Shown here: one piece after another, positions 1 through 10,662 of the stretch | Layout of the letters: each line of letters starts with the position of its first letter | How positions within the stretch are numbered: the stretch's first letter is position 1 | Source: Actinomycetota bacterium | GTDB taxonomy: Bacteria > Actinomycetota > Actinomycetes > Nanopelagicales > Nanopelagicaceae | Reading direction: 5' to 3' | NCBI GenBank assembly: GCA_009705675.1 | Contig: WLSX01000001.1 | Span: forward strand, 1-36,098 | Length of the DNA stretch: 36,098 bases | Made by a program: the position numbers and the translations under genes | The notes under the pieces: generated by a model | What the model saw: only the letters and a program-made list of their open reading frames with translations | Database searches by the model: none | What the model was told of the DNA's origin: nothing

Positions 1-1
1 A

Positions 2-1303
2 GAAGATTTTTTAGCCGCTATCGAAGGCACAATCAAAAATTTTAACGACGGAGACTTAGTCTCAGGAATTGTTGTTCAAATCGATCGCGAAGAAGTATTA
101 CTTGATATTGGTTATAAAACAGAAGGTGTAATTCCATCTCGTGAGTTATCTATTCGCCACGATGTTGCTCCAAGTGAACTAGTAAAAGTTGGAGATCGAA
201 TTGAAGCATTGGTACTCCAGAAAGAAGATAAAGAAGGTCGTTTAATTCTTTCCAAGAAGCGCGCTCAATACGAGCAAGCATGGGGGGATGTTGAAGGAAA
301 GAAAGAACGTGATGAAGTTGTTAAGGGAACTGTTATTGAAGTTGTTAAGGGTGGCTTAATTGTTGATATTGGCCTTCGCGGTTTCTTGCCGGCATCATTA
401 GTTGAGATGCGTCGAGTAAGGGATCTAACTCCTTATATTGGCCAAGAAGTAGAGTGCAGAATTATTGAACTGGATAAGAACCGGAACAATGTTGTTTTAT
501 CCCGTCGTGCATTCCTAGAGCAATCACAATCTGCATCTAGAACTACATTTCTAAATCAATTACAAAAGGGTCAAGTTCGCTCCGGAGTAATTTCATCAAT
601 TGTGAACTTTGGTGCATTTGTTGATCTTGGTGGAGTAGATGGATTAGTCCACGTATCTGAGCTTTCTTGGAAGCACATCGATCACCCATCTGAGGTAGTA
701 GAGGTTGGCGATGAAGTAACAGTTGAAGTATTAGAGGTAGATTTTGAAAGAGAGCGCGTCTCACTTTCTCTAAAGGCTACTCAAGAAGATCCATGGCAGG
801 CATTTGCTCGAACACACACAATTAACCAAGTTGTGCCAGGTGAAGTGACTAAGTTAGTTCCATTCGGTGCTTTTATAAAGGTATTTGAAGGTATTGAAGG
901 ATTAGTACATATATCTGAGCTTGCTGAACGACATGTTGAAATTCCAGAGCAGGTTGTTCAAGTTGGCGATAAGTTATTTGTAAAAATTATTGATATCGAT
1001 TTAGAGCGTCGACGCATTTCACTTTCACTTAAGCAAGCAAATGAAGGTCAAGAGGTTGAGGTTGAAGCTTTTGATCCAACTCAATATGGAATGCCAGCAA
1101 GATATGACGCTGCAGGTAATTTCATTTATCCAGAAGGATTTGATTCTGATACACAAGAATGGAAGCCAGGATATGAGACTCAACGTGAAGAGTGGGAGCG
1201 CCAATATGCAGAAGCGCAATCACGTTTCATGGCCCATAAAAAACAAAAGGCAGAGGCGAAAGCAGCCGATGCTGCAGCCCCTGCCGCACCAGCAGCAGAG
1301 TAA
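2..1303 (+). CDS. rpsA: 30S ribosomal protein S1 (5' end outside window)
   Basis: This is ribosomal protein S1, which binds mRNA on the 30S subunit and helps start translation. The reading frame is open from the first bases of the window, so the true start lies upstream; by comparison with remembered actinobacterial S1 proteins roughly 20-30 residues are missing. Four S1 (OB-fold) repeats are visible in the 433 residues present, including GYKTEGVIPSRELS, GLRGFLPASLVEMR, GGVDGLVHVSELSW and EGIEGLVHISELAE. They are followed by the actinobacterial tail (FDPTQYGMPARYDAAGNF) and an Ala/Pro-rich C-terminus. The apparent TTG start at 209 is an internal leucine of repeat 1. A rho-independent terminator follows directly. 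Identity is secure; only the 5' end is unseen. Confidence 0.97.
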   Translation, partial: EDFLAAIEGTIKNFNDGDLVSGIVVQIDREEVLLDIGYKTEGVIPSRELSIRHDVAPSELVKVGDRIEALVLQKEDKEGRLILSKKRAQYEQAWGDVEGKKERDEVVKGTVIEVVKGGLIVDIGLRGFLPASLVEMRRVRDLTPYIGQEVECRIIELDKNRNNVVLSRRAFLEQSQSASRTTFLNQLQKGQVRSGVISSIVNFGAFVDLGGVDGLVHVSELSWKHIDHPSEVVEVGDEVTVEVLEVDFERERVSLSLKATQEDPWQAFARTHTINQVVPGEVTKLVPFGAFIKVFEGIEGLVHISELAERHVEIPEQVVQVGDKLFVKIIDIDLERRRISLSLKQANEGQEVEVEAFDPTQYGMPARYDAAGNFIYPEGFDSDTQEWKPGYETQREEWERQYAEAQSRFMAHKKQKAEAKAADAAAPAAPAAE

Positions 1304-1317
1304 AAATTAACTTAAAC

Positions 1318-1346
1318 TGGCCTCAGGAAACTGGGGCCATTTTTTA
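1318..1346 (+). terminator. Rho-independent terminator after rpsA
   Basis: A 9-bp stem is seen: TGGCCTCAG at 1318-1326 pairs with CTGGGGCCA at 1331-1339, with one G-T wobble. The loop is GAAA, and a run of six T (1340-1345) follows. This is the classical form for ending the rpsA transcript. coaE starts only 19 bases later, so coaE must use read-through or a promoter I cannot identify. Confidence 0.85.
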
Positions 1347-1364
1347 TTGGGTAAGGTGTAACTC

Positions 1365-1961
1365 ATGTTAGTAGTGGCTTTAACCGGTGGGATTGGATCT
1401 GGTAAATCAACAGTTGGTCAGATTTTTGCGCAACTTGGCGCAATCGTGGTTGATTCAGATCAATTAGCACGCGATGTACTAGAGCGCGGAAGCATTGGTT
1501 TTAATGAAGTAGTTGCCAAGTTTGGTGATGAAATACTAAAGAATGGTGAAATAGATAGGCAACTATTGGGATCAATAGTATTCAAAGATCCTACAAAACG
1601 GTCTGAATTGGAACAAATTACTCACCCTTTAATACGTAAAGCTTTTGCAGAGGTAATAGCTAGGTCTACATCTAATTCAATAGTAATAAATCAAATTCCA
1701 CTTCTAGTTGAATCAAATCATGACTACAAGTTTGATCACGTAATCACCGTCTCAGCCTCTGAAGATATTCGCGCCCAAAGATTACTTAAACGTGGCTTAA
1801 CAGGGGTCCAAATAAGAGAGAGAATGCAGGCTCAGGCAACTGATCAGATTAGAGAGGGTATTGCTGATTCAGTAATAGTTAATGAAAAAAGTGAGCAAGA
1901 GATTACAGATCAAGTTGAGAAAATATGGGAGCTTTTGCTATTAAAAAATGTGAGTAAGTAA
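1365..1961 (+). CDS. coaE: Dephospho-CoA kinase
   Basis: CoaE phosphorylates the 3'-hydroxyl of dephospho-CoA with ATP, the last step of coenzyme A synthesis in the cytoplasm. The 198-residue protein begins [16 protein letters not shown], with the P-loop at residues 8-16, followed by the family motif [13 protein letters not shown] and the substrate-region motif THPLIR. Its length is that of a stand-alone CoaE, without the C-terminal GrpB-like extension seen in mycobacteria. An AAGGTG ribosome-binding site lies upstream. The stop overlaps the uvrB start by one base (TAATG), so the two are probably translationally coupled. Location directly after rpsA is common in actinobacteria. Confidence 0.95.
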   Translation: MLVVALTGGIGSGKSTVGQIFAQLGAIVVDSDQLARDVLERGSIGFNEVVAKFGDEILKNGEIDRQLLGSIVFKDPTKRSELEQITHPLIRKAFAEVIARSTSNSIVINQIPLLVESNHDYKFDHVITVSASEDIRAQRLLKRGLTGVQIRERMQAQATDQIREGIADSVIVNEKSEQEITDQVEKIWELLLLKNVSK

Positions 1962-4030
1962 TGCGGCCAATAACGGATTTAGCAAGGCGAGTTGAGCCAT
2001 TTAAAGTGATCAGTGATTATGTTCCAGCAGGAGATCAACCTGCTGCGATTGCAGAATTAGTAAAACGCATTAGCAAAGAGGAGCAGGATATTGTCTTGCT
2101 TGGAGCTACTGGAACCGGTAAATCTGCAACTACTGCTTGGTTGATCGAACAATTACAAAGGCCAACTTTAGTTATTGCTCCAAATAAAACCTTAGCCGCG
2201 CAGCTTGCGAATGAGTTTAAAGAGTTACTACCTAATAATGCAGTGGAGTACTTTGTTTCCTACTATGACTACTATCAACCTGAAGCATATGTTCCGCAAA
2301 CTGATACATTTATAGAGAAAGATTCATCGGTAAATGATGAGGTTGAAAGATTACGACACTCAGCAACTAATTCTCTCCTGACTAGAAGAGATGTAATAGT
2401 GGTGGCAACAGTTTCCTGTATTTATGGCCTAGGAACACCGCAAGAGTATGTGGATCGAATGGTTCGTTTAAAAGTAGGCGATTCAATTGATCGAAACCAA
2501 CTATTAAGAAAATTTGTAGACATTCAGTACAAACGAAATGACATGGCTTTTGAACGGGGAACTTTCCGAGTAAGGGGAGACACGATCGAGATTATCCCAA
2601 TGTATGAAGAGTTAGCCCTGCGCATTGAAATGTTTGGTGATGAAATTGAAAAAATAATGACACTACATCCTTTAACTGGTGAGATTGTTCGGGATGAAAG
2701 TGAGATGTATGTATTCCCGGCTACCCACTATGCGGCAGGACCGGAGACGATGCAACGTGCCATTGTCGAGATTGAAGCAGAACTAGAAAAAAGGGTAGAT
2801 GAGTTTGAAAGATCTGGAAAGTTGCTTGAAGCCCAGCGAATTAAGATGCGAACGACATTTGATATTGAGATGATGCAACAACTCGGGTTTTGTTCTGGTA
2901 TCGAAAACTACTCTCGCCAATTAGATGGCCGAGCAGCTGGTTCTGCACCCAATTGTTTACTTGACTACTTCCCAGAGGATTTCTTAGTTGTTATTGATGA
3001 GTCCCATGTTACGGTCCCGCAAATTGGTGCAATGCATGAAGGTGATGCGGCAAGAAAACGAACATTAGTTGAACATGGCTTTCGTTTACCTAGTGCAATG
3101 GATAATAGACCTCTTAAATTTGCCGAATTTCTGGACAGATGCGGACAAAAAGTTTACCTATCTGCAACACCTGGAAAATATGAATTAGAAAAATGTAAAA
3201 ATGATGTAGTTGAGCAAGTAATTCGGCCAACAGGATTAATTGATCCAAAAATTGTTGTAAAACCTATTAAGGGCCAAATAGATGATCTAGTAAATGAGAT
3301 TAGAATTAGGGCAGAGAAAAATGAGCGAGTTCTTGTCACAACTTTGACCAAGAAAATGTCTGAAGATCTAACCGATTATATGCTGGGGCTCGGAGTAAAG
3401 GTTAGATACTTACACTCTGAAGTTGATACGTTGCGAAGAGTTGAGCTACTAAGAGAGCTAAGAACTGGTGAGTATGACGTTTTGATAGGAATAAATCTTC
3501 TGCGAGAAGGTTTAGATTTACCTGAGGTATCACTCGTTGCAATTTTAGATGCCGACAAAGAAGGCTTCTTAAGGTCTACAACCTCATTGATTCAAACTAT
3601 CGGTCGAGCCGCTAGAAATGTTTCCGGTGAGGTTCATATGTACGCCGACAACATGACAAAATCAATGACAAATGCAATTGATGAGACTAATCGAAGAAGA
3701 GCTAAGCAGGTCACGTATAACACCGAGCATGGAATTGATCCAACCCCACTTCGCAAAAAAATTGCGGATATTACAGATTTAATTGCAAAAGAAATTGATG
3801 ACACAGATGATTTAACCGCTACTAGCAAGAAAATTGGCTTTACCAGCGGTATTCATAGTAAGAATGCCCACTCACTACCAAGGCAGGAGTTAATTGCCCT
3901 GATCGAATCGTTGACGCTGCAAATGAAATCTGCCGCGTCTGAGTTAAGTTTTGAACTAGCCGCTAGATTGCGGGATGAGATTAGAGAGTTAAAGCGGGAA
4001 CTAAAAGGAATGCAGGAGGCGGGCAACTAA
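1961..4030 (+). CDS. uvrB: Excinuclease ABC subunit B
   Basis: UvrB is the damage-verifying helicase-like subunit of nucleotide excision repair. It receives DNA from UvrA and recruits UvrC for the dual incision. In the 689 residues the Walker A motif GATGTGKS is at 48-55, and the beta-hairpin that inserts between the strands ([17 protein letters not shown]) is at about 101-117. Later come the DEXH-like box VVIDESH, helicase motifs including QTIGRAARN, and a C-terminal UVR motif ([19 protein letters not shown]) that contacts UvrC. The length is normal. It overlaps coaE and uvrA by one base on each side (TAATG), which indicates one mRNA. All three uvr genes are adjacent here, a compact arrangement. 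Confidence 0.98.
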   Translation: MRPITDLARRVEPFKVISDYVPAGDQPAAIAELVKRISKEEQDIVLLGATGTGKSATTAWLIEQLQRPTLVIAPNKTLAAQLANEFKELLPNNAVEYFVSYYDYYQPEAYVPQTDTFIEKDSSVNDEVERLRHSATNSLLTRRDVIVVATVSCIYGLGTPQEYVDRMVRLKVGDSIDRNQLLRKFVDIQYKRNDMAFERGTFRVRGDTIEIIPMYEELALRIEMFGDEIEKIMTLHPLTGEIVRDESEMYVFPATHYAAGPETMQRAIVEIEAELEKRVDEFERSGKLLEAQRIKMRTTFDIEMMQQLGFCSGIENYSRQLDGRAAGSAPNCLLDYFPEDFLVVIDESHVTVPQIGAMHEGDAARKRTLVEHGFRLPSAMDNRPLKFAEFLDRCGQKVYLSATPGKYELEKCKNDVVEQVIRPTGLIDPKIVVKPIKGQIDDLVNEIRIRAEKNERVLVTTLTKKMSEDLTDYMLGLGVKVRYLHSEVDTLRRVELLRELRTGEYDVLIGINLLREGLDLPEVSLVAILDADKEGFLRSTTSLIQTIGRAARNVSGEVHMYADNMTKSMTNAIDETNRRRAKQVTYNTEHGIDPTPLRKKIADITDLIAKEIDDTDDLTATSKKIGFTSGIHSKNAHSLPRQELIALIESLTLQMKSAASELSFELAARLRDEIRELKRELKGMQEAGN

Positions 4031-6870
4031 TGAACGACCGTTTAATAGTCCGTGGTGCTCGTGAGCATAATCTTAAAAATGTTTCCTTAGATATGCCCCG
4101 CAATGCATTAATTGTCTTTACTGGTTTATCTGGATCTGGAAAATCTTCGCTTGCTTTTGACACGATATTTGCTGAAGGACAGCGCCGATATGTTGAATCA
4201 CTTTCTGCTTATGCTCGCCAATTTTTAGGGCAAATGGATAAGCCCGATGTTGATTTTATAGAGGGGTTATCTCCGGCAGTTTCAATTGATCAAAAATCTA
4301 CAAATCGAAATCCACGCTCAACAGTTGGAACCATTACCGAAGTTTATGACTACCTACGTCTTTTATTTGCTCGTGCCGGAAAACCTCACTGTCCGAAGTG
4401 CGGCAAAGAAATTGCAAAGCAAACACCACAAAATATTGTTGATCAGATTTTACAAATGAATGAGGGGAGTAAATTTCAAGTTTTAGCTCCAGTAATTAGG
4501 GCCAGAAAAGGTGAGTTCCTTGATTTATTTAAAGATTTTACAACTCAAGGTTATTCGAGAGTAAGAGTAGATGGAATTGTCTATCAGATCTCAGAGGTAC
4601 CAAAACTTAAAAAACAGGAGAAACACACAATTGAGGTTGTTGTTGATCGTCTAAGTGTTAAGGCGGAAAGTAAATCACGTATTACAGACTCTATTGAAAC
4701 CGCGCTTAGATTAGCCAGTGGCTTAGTGATATTAGATTTTGTTGATTTAAAAGTTGGTTCAGCTGATAAGGAAAAATCATTTAGCGAGCACATGGCTTGC
4801 CATGATTGTGAGTTATCTTTCGAAGAGTTGGAGCCGAGATCATTCTCATTTAACTCACCCTTTGGGGCCTGTCCAGAGTGCAGCGGAATTGGCACAAAAC
4901 TTGAGGTTGATGAGGAGTTATTGATTCCAGATGATTCAATTTCAATCTATGAGGGTGCAATTGCTCCTTGGTCTGGTGGTCAATCTTCAGAGTACTTCTT
5001 ACGATTATTGGAAGGACTTGCAACTGACCTTAAGTTCTCCCTTGATAATCCATGGAAGAAATTATCTGAAAAGGTAAAAGAGGCAATTCTGCATGGCTGG
5101 GATTATGAAGTACATGTTAAATACAAAAACCGTTACGGTCGAGTTCGTAATTACACAACAGGTTTTGAAGGAGTGGTCCCTTTTATACATAGAAGGCATT
5201 CAGAAACAGATAGCGATTTTAGTCGCGATAAATATGAGGCATATATGCGTCAAACACCTTGCCCAGTATGTAATGGTAGTCGGTTAAAGCCGGAGGTACT
5301 CGCCGTGACATTGGGTGGGAAAAATATTGCCCAAATTTGCGAATTCTCAATTGCCGAATGCGCAGTTTTTCTGAAAGAGATTTCACTATCAGCGCGGGAG
5401 AAAAAGATCGCCGAGCGAGTATTAAAAGAGGTTCATGCTCGATTAGGTTTTCTCCTTGATGTTGGACTTGATTATTTATCTCTTGCAAGGCCAGCTGCAA
5501 CTTTATCCGGTGGTGAAGCACAGCGAATTAGGCTTGCAACTCAAATTGGTTCTGGATTAACTGGCGTTCTATATGTGTTGGATGAGCCAAGCATTGGCCT
5601 TCATCAACGAGACAATCGAAAGTTGATTGAAACTCTAACAAGATTACGCGACTTAGGTAACACTTTAATTGTTGTAGAGCATGATGAAGACACAATAAGA
5701 ACTGCAGATTGGATCGTTGATATTGGTCCGGGTGCAGGCGAGCATGGCGGAGAAGTTGTTTCATCGGGTAGTTATGAGCAATTAATTGCAGCCAAGAATT
5801 CAATTACAGGCGCTTACTTATCTGGTAAATCAGTAATTGCGATTCCAAAAAAGCGACGGCCAATTGATGAAAAGAAATCTTTGACAGTTAAAGCGGCAAA
5901 AGAGAATAATCTACAAAATATAGATGTGACTTTTCCGCTAGCAGCATTTGTAGCTGTAACTGGAGTTAGTGGATCGGGTAAATCTACTTTAGTAAATGAT
6001 ATTTTATATTCAGTTCTTGCTAATAAGTTAAATGGAGCGAGGATAGTTCCTGGTCGACATAGGACTATTACTGGTCTTGATCAACTCGATAAGGTTGTTC
6101 ATGTTGATCAATCACCAATTGGTAGAACTCCAAGATCAAACCCTGCAACCTATACCGGCGTTTTTGACAAGGTAAGAGCACTTTTTGCTGAGACAAGTGA
6201 AGCAAAGGTACGTGGCTACCAACAAGGACGTTTTTCCTTCAATGTTAAAGGCGGTAGATGTGAGAACTGCTCCGGTGACGGAACAATAACTATCGAAATG
6301 AATTTTTTGCCTGATGTTTATGTACCGTGTGAGGTCTGTCATGGCGCTAGGTATAACCGTGAAACCCTAGAAGTACATTACAAAGGGAAAACAATTGCTC
6401 AAGTTCTCGATATGCCGATAGAGGAAGCAAATAATTTTTTTGAATCGGTACCTGCGATTGCTAGATTTTTGAAAACACTATGTGATGTTGGACTTGGTTA
6501 CGTACGGCTCGGTCAATCAGCGCCAACTCTTTCGGGAGGTGAAGCTCAAAGAGTAAAACTAGCTACTGAATTACAGCGAAGATCAACTGGAAGAACTATT
6601 TACGTGTTAGATGAGCCAACTACCGGTTTGCATTTTGAAGATGTCCGTAAATTACTTCTCGTTTTAAATAGATTAGTTGATACTGGTAATACCGTTATCG
6701 TAATTGAGCATAATCTGGATGTAATTAAATCCGCAGATTGGGTTATTGATTTAGGTCCAGAGGGCGGTTCAGGTGGAGGATTAGTAGTGGCTGAAGGACG
6801 GCCTGAGGATATTGTTAAAAACAGTAAGAGTTATACCGGAAAGTTTTTAGCACAAGTATTAAAGAAGTAG
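4030..6870 (+). CDS. uvrA: Excinuclease ABC subunit A
   Basis: UvrA is the dimeric ABC-type ATPase that finds bulky DNA lesions and loads UvrB. The 946-residue protein has two ABC modules. Walker A1 (GLSGSGKSS) is at 32-40 and the first signature [12 protein letters not shown] is near residue 493. Walker A2 (GVSGSGKST) is near 645, and the second signature [12 protein letters not shown] near 834. Zinc-binding cysteine pairs are at C257/C260 with C281/C284, and C744/C747 with C767/C770; a further CPKC pair lies near residue 121. All expected residues are present. The start overlaps the uvrB stop by one base, and uvrC begins three bases after the uvrA stop. Confidence 0.98.
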   Translation: MNDRLIVRGAREHNLKNVSLDMPRNALIVFTGLSGSGKSSLAFDTIFAEGQRRYVESLSAYARQFLGQMDKPDVDFIEGLSPAVSIDQKSTNRNPRSTVGTITEVYDYLRLLFARAGKPHCPKCGKEIAKQTPQNIVDQILQMNEGSKFQVLAPVIRARKGEFLDLFKDFTTQGYSRVRVDGIVYQISEVPKLKKQEKHTIEVVVDRLSVKAESKSRITDSIETALRLASGLVILDFVDLKVGSADKEKSFSEHMACHDCELSFEELEPRSFSFNSPFGACPECSGIGTKLEVDEELLIPDDSISIYEGAIAPWSGGQSSEYFLRLLEGLATDLKFSLDNPWKKLSEKVKEAILHGWDYEVHVKYKNRYGRVRNYTTGFEGVVPFIHRRHSETDSDFSRDKYEAYMRQTPCPVCNGSRLKPEVLAVTLGGKNIAQICEFSIAECAVFLKEISLSAREKKIAERVLKEVHARLGFLLDVGLDYLSLARPAATLSGGEAQRIRLATQIGSGLTGVLYVLDEPSIGLHQRDNRKLIETLTRLRDLGNTLIVVEHDEDTIRTADWIVDIGPGAGEHGGEVVSSGSYEQLIAAKNSITGAYLSGKSVIAIPKKRRPIDEKKSLTVKAAKENNLQNIDVTFPLAAFVAVTGVSGSGKSTLVNDILYSVLANKLNGARIVPGRHRTITGLDQLDKVVHVDQSPIGRTPRSNPATYTGVFDKVRALFAETSEAKVRGYQQGRFSFNVKGGRCENCSGDGTITIEMNFLPDVYVPCEVCHGARYNRETLEVHYKGKTIAQVLDMPIEEANNFFESVPAIARFLKTLCDVGLGYVRLGQSAPTLSGGEAQRVKLATELQRRSTGRTIYVLDEPTTGLHFEDVRKLLLVLNRLVDTGNTVIVIEHNLDVIKSADWVIDLGPEGGSGGGLVVAEGRPEDIVKNSKSYTGKFLAQVLKK

Positions 6871-6873
6871 ATC

Positions 6874-8787
6874 ATGGCCGACCCACAGAGTTATCGCCCA
6901 AGTAATTTACCAAGTGATCCAGGTGTTTATCGATTTTTTGATAAGGATGAAAAGGTAATTTATGTTGGAAAAGCAAAGAACATAAAAAATCGGCTTAATT
7001 CATATTTTGGTAGTAATTTGCAGATTAAAACTAGGAAAATGGTAAATACCGCCGTACGTGTTGATTGGACTTTAGTTAAGACAGAGGTTGAAGCACTCCA
7101 ATTAGAGTTTACGTGGATTAAGCAGTACAACCCAGATTTTAATGTGCAATTTAAAGATGATAAATCCTATCCTCATTTGGCAATCGACCTAAATTCTGAA
7201 TTTCCGAGATTATTTATTTCTAGATCAAAGAAGATTCCTGGAGTTCGATACTTCGGACCATACTCTCATGCATGGGCACTGCGTAGTACATTTGAAACTC
7301 TGATAAAAATATATCCAGTTCGCACTTGTAGTGAGTCAAATTTTCAATCTGCAGTCAGAAGCAAAAGACAGTGCTTACTGGGAGATATTGGTAAATGTGC
7401 TGCACCATGCGTTAATTGGGTAAGTGCAGATGAGCATCGTAAATTAGCAAATGATCTAGTCAACTTTTTAGAAAAATCCCCAGAAGAAATATCAACTCGA
7501 ATTGAAGGTGAAATGAAGGTAGCAGCTGCGGCAGAAGAATTTGAGAAGGCAGCTAAATTGCGAGATCAGCTTGAGGCAGTAAGTAAAGCTTTTGAATCAA
7601 CTGATAGATTTTTGAATGAAAATATCGATGCCGATGTTTTGGCAATCCATGAAGAGATAACTCATGCTGCATTGTCGCAATTTATTATCACTGCTGGTCG
7701 AATAACTGGATCACGATCTTGGATCGTAGATCGGGCAAACTTGCTTGAGGATGAAAGCATAATCTCAGCAATGCTTGGAAAAATTTATGCTGATAGTAAG
7801 CCACCTTCTGAAATCTTGGTGGACTACCTACCAGAGGATACGAAAGTACTAGAGCAGTGGTTAAGTGAGCAGCGCGGGAAGAATGTATCTTTGATCCAGC
7901 CACAGCGCGGTGAAAAATTAGAGTTGGTTCAAACTGTAAAGCGAAATGCCCACCAATCTCTGATTCAATATTTAAGCAAAAGGGCAAACGATGCTGCAGT
8001 GAGTGGTTCTGCACTGGCTGAAATTGCTGAACAATTAGAATTAGCAGAGCTGCCACTTAGAATCGAATGTTTTGATATTTCAAATATACAAGGAACTAGC
8101 ATGGTTGCTTCAATGGTCGTATTTGAGGATGGACAACCAAAGAAGAGTGATTATCGAAGATTTTCTATATCAGATGAAGCTGGTTTCGATGATACTCGGG
8201 CGATGCATCATGTTATTACTCGTCGATTCAAGCGTTATTTAGATGAGAAGGATATTGATATTGCTGAAGCCACTGCGCAAGGCGGTCAACGTCCAAAATT
8301 TGCCTACCCTCCGCAATTAGTAGTCGTTGATGGAGGAAAACCACAAGTTAATGCAGCTGCGAAAGCATTGCGGGAACTAGGCATTACAGATGTTGCTCTC
8401 TGCGGACTAGCAAAGCGATTAGAAGAGGTTTGGTTACCTAACAATAGCGAGCCAATAATTTTTCCAAGACATAGCGAAGCTCTTTACTTATTGCAGAAGC
8501 TACGGGATGAAGCACATCGATTTGCAATAAGTTTTCATAGGAGTAAACGATCCAAGGTAATGCTTGAGTCACTTCTTGATGAGGTCGTAGGTCTTGGTGA
8601 AATTCGGCGAAAATCTTTGCTAACTCACTTTGGATCGGTAACAGCGTTAAAGGCTGCCACAGTTGATGAGCTTGCAAGTGTGCCCGGGATTGGTGCAAAA
8701 ATGGCGCAAAGTATTATTGAACAGATAAAAAATCAGGATTTACCTTTAAATATCGATATGCAAACTGGCGAAATATTGGATGCTTGA
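6874..8787 (+). CDS. uvrC: Excinuclease ABC subunit C
   Basis: UvrC makes both incisions around a lesion held by UvrB. The 637-residue protein has an N-terminal GIY-YIG nuclease domain (PGVYRFFDKDEKVIYVGKAK, about residues 16-35). A UVR motif (EEFEKAAKLRDQLEAV) follows near 222, then the RNase H-like second nuclease domain (IECFDISNIQGTSMVASM) from about 395. C-terminal helix-hairpin-helix DNA-binding motifs lie at about 580-615 (HFGSVTALKAA, VPGIGAKMAQSI). Length is typical. The gap to uvrA is three bases, and rapZ starts 21 bases downstream, so coaE-uvrBAC-rapZ-yvcK is probably one transcription unit. Confidence 0.98.
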   Translation: MADPQSYRPSNLPSDPGVYRFFDKDEKVIYVGKAKNIKNRLNSYFGSNLQIKTRKMVNTAVRVDWTLVKTEVEALQLEFTWIKQYNPDFNVQFKDDKSYPHLAIDLNSEFPRLFISRSKKIPGVRYFGPYSHAWALRSTFETLIKIYPVRTCSESNFQSAVRSKRQCLLGDIGKCAAPCVNWVSADEHRKLANDLVNFLEKSPEEISTRIEGEMKVAAAAEEFEKAAKLRDQLEAVSKAFESTDRFLNENIDADVLAIHEEITHAALSQFIITAGRITGSRSWIVDRANLLEDESIISAMLGKIYADSKPPSEILVDYLPEDTKVLEQWLSEQRGKNVSLIQPQRGEKLELVQTVKRNAHQSLIQYLSKRANDAAVSGSALAEIAEQLELAELPLRIECFDISNIQGTSMVASMVVFEDGQPKKSDYRRFSISDEAGFDDTRAMHHVITRRFKRYLDEKDIDIAEATAQGGQRPKFAYPPQLVVVDGGKPQVNAAAKALRELGITDVALCGLAKRLEEVWLPNNSEPIIFPRHSEALYLLQKLRDEAHRFAISFHRSKRSKVMLESLLDEVVGLGEIRRKSLLTHFGSVTALKAATVDELASVPGIGAKMAQSIIEQIKNQDLPLNIDMQTGEILDA

Positions 8788-8808
8788 CAGGTATAGCAAG
8801 ATATTGGC

Positions 8809-9687
8809 ATGAAAGGTGATACCGAAATCCTAATCATTACCGGCATGAGCGGTGCTGGTAGGTCAACGGTCGCGCACTCCTTAGAAGACCTAGGTTGGTA
8901 TGTAGTTGATAATTTGCCACCAGCCTTGCTTAGCAATCTAATTGAATTAGTAACTACCTCTGTGAAAAAAGTTGCAGTGGTTGTCGATGTAAGAGGACGT
9001 GCTTTTTTTGGAGATTTAACTAAATCACTTGCCGATCTAGCGGAGCAAGGCATTTCTAGAAAGATTCTTTTTGTTGATGCCGCTGATGATGTTTTGGTTA
9101 GAAGATTTGAATCAACTAGAAGACCTCACCCACTTCAGGGGTCAGATCGAATTTTGGATGGAATTGCAAAAGAGCGCGACCGGCTACGTGAAGTCCGTGA
9201 TGCAGCAGATTTAGTGATTGATTCATCTGCTTTAAATATTCATCAACTTGAAAAAAAGATTGCTGATAACTTTCATGAGGATTCCGGAGCTGACTTGCGA
9301 GTTAATATCCTTTCTTTTGGTTATAAGTATGGAATTCCGGTTGATGCAGATCTTGTAGTGGATTGCAGATTTATTGCTAACCCTCATTGGGTACCAGAGC
9401 TTCGACCACTTTCAGGTTTGGATAAACCAGTCAGCGATGCTGTACTGAGTAACGAAAACGTACAAGAATTTCTTGATAGATATCAAGCACTATTTGAAAC
9501 TATGGCGTTAGGTTTTATAACCGAGGGTAGAAAATTTTTAACTTTAGCAATCGGCTGTACTGGTGGAAAGCATAGATCGGTAGCAGTAACAGTTGAATTA
9601 GTTAAACGTTTAACTCAGTGTGAAAAATTAAGTAGTTTCAAAATAGAAACGCAGGCTATGCATCGAGATTTAGGCAGAGAGATTTAG
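8809..9687 (+). CDS. rapZ: RNase adapter / nucleotide-binding protein RapZ (YvcJ)
   Basis: This is a member of the RapZ/YvcJ family of P-loop proteins. In E. coli RapZ targets the small RNA GlmZ for cleavage. In Gram-positives YvcJ is a nucleotide-binding protein of less certain role, so the actinobacterial function should be regarded as unknown. Visible motifs in the 292 residues are the P-loop GMSGAGRST (12-20), VDVRGRAFF, a central RRPHPL element, and the conserved C-terminal CTGGKHRSV at about 250-258. No clear Shine-Dalgarno sequence precedes the ATG, which suggests coupling to uvrC. The order uvrC-rapZ-yvcK-whiA is a conserved Gram-positive neighbourhood. Confidence 0.93.
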   Translation: MKGDTEILIITGMSGAGRSTVAHSLEDLGWYVVDNLPPALLSNLIELVTTSVKKVAVVVDVRGRAFFGDLTKSLADLAEQGISRKILFVDAADDVLVRRFESTRRPHPLQGSDRILDGIAKERDRLREVRDAADLVIDSSALNIHQLEKKIADNFHEDSGADLRVNILSFGYKYGIPVDADLVVDCRFIANPHWVPELRPLSGLDKPVSDAVLSNENVQEFLDRYQALFETMALGFITEGRKFLTLAIGCTGGKHRSVAVTVELVKRLTQCEKLSSFKIETQAMHRDLGREI

Positions 9688-9689
9688 TC

Positions 9690-10622
9690 ATGAATTCAAA
9701 TCCCAAGGTTGTCTGCCTAGGCGGAGGTCATGGACTTGCTGCAACCCTTGCAGCAATGCGAACTCTTACTAATCAAGTTACTGCTGTAGTAACTGTTGCA
9801 GATAATGGCGGATCCTCCGGAAGGCTTCGAGCAGAATTTAATTCCCTTCCGCCTGGAGATTTACGTATGGCACTTGCCGCACTTTGCGCAGATGATGAAT
9901 GGGGAAAAAGCTGGGCACAGATAATGCAGTATCGATTTACCAGTCAGGGTGAGATGGATAACCACGCAGTTGGAAACTTACTTTTAACTGCACTTTGGGA
10001 TCGAGATGGTGATCCAGTTAAAGGTCTAGATCGAGTTGGTCAATTACTGAAGGTAGTTGGACGCGTGCTGCCAATGGCGCTAGAGCCATTAGATATCGAA
10101 GGAAGTTTTGAGAGTAAGGGTGGAGTTAATTTAGTTAGAGGCCAAGTTCAGGTTGCTGCTGCAGTTGGTAAAGTAAACGAATTACGACTAATTCCTGATA
10201 CACCTAAAGCAACGCCCGAAGCCTTAGCTGCAATAACTGATGCTGATTGGATAACTATTGGTCCAGGTTCCTGGCTATCTAGCGTCATGCCTCATTTTTT
10301 ACTTAAAGAGCAGGCTAAGCAAATAAAAATGAGCAGGGCAAAGAAGATTATGATTTTCAATCTTCCCGATAAACATATTTCTGATGAGTTCTCAGGTTTT
10401 TCGCTAGAAGCCCACCTGCAACTAATCTTGGATCACATACCTGATCTGAATATTGACATAGCTTTGATTGATAAATCGCTATCTAATACTGAGCCAAGAT
10501 TTAACGATTTAGTGGCTAAATGCGGTGGACAGGTTCTGGCCTTTGACTTAGCAGATAATAAGCAAACTTTCCACCATGATAGAGATAAATTAATTTCTGC
10601 TTTCGCCCACATTTTTGGCTGA
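9690..10622 (+). CDS. yvcK: YvcK/CofD-like gluconeogenesis factor family protein
   Basis: YvcK proteins bind UDP-sugars and affect cell-wall metabolism, carbon-source-dependent growth and cell shape in Bacillus and Mycobacterium (where it is CuvA). They resemble CofD, the 2-phospho-L-lactate transferase, but sit in the rapZ-yvcK-whiA context. The 310-residue sequence has the N-terminal glycine-rich motif CLGGGHGLAATL (9-20), DNGGSSGRLR (38-47), PPGDLRMAL (54-62) and NHAVGNLLL, all characteristic. The start is two bases after the rapZ stop with only a weak purine-rich site upstream, so coupling is likely. The context argues strongly for YvcK over a coenzyme F420 enzyme. Confidence 0.92.
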   Translation: MNSNPKVVCLGGGHGLAATLAAMRTLTNQVTAVVTVADNGGSSGRLRAEFNSLPPGDLRMALAALCADDEWGKSWAQIMQYRFTSQGEMDNHAVGNLLLTALWDRDGDPVKGLDRVGQLLKVVGRVLPMALEPLDIEGSFESKGGVNLVRGQVQVAAAVGKVNELRLIPDTPKATPEALAAITDADWITIGPGSWLSSVMPHFLLKEQAKQIKMSRAKKIMIFNLPDKHISDEFSGFSLEAHLQLILDHIPDLNIDIALIDKSLSNTEPRFNDLVAKCGGQVLAFDLADNKQTFHHDRDKLISAFAHIFG

Positions 10623-10662
10623 TACCTGCTTAGATAACCCCTTAGTAACAAGAGGAGAATAA

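Noticed and set aside
209..211. TTG start for a shortened rpsA
   Set aside because: The frame is open to the window edge and codes for the first S1 repeat, so this is an internal leucine.
8784..8789. TTGACA, a perfect -35 box, before rapZ
   Set aside because: No -10 box occurs 16-18 bases downstream (that position is at the rapZ start), and the hexamer overlaps the uvrC stop. Probably chance.
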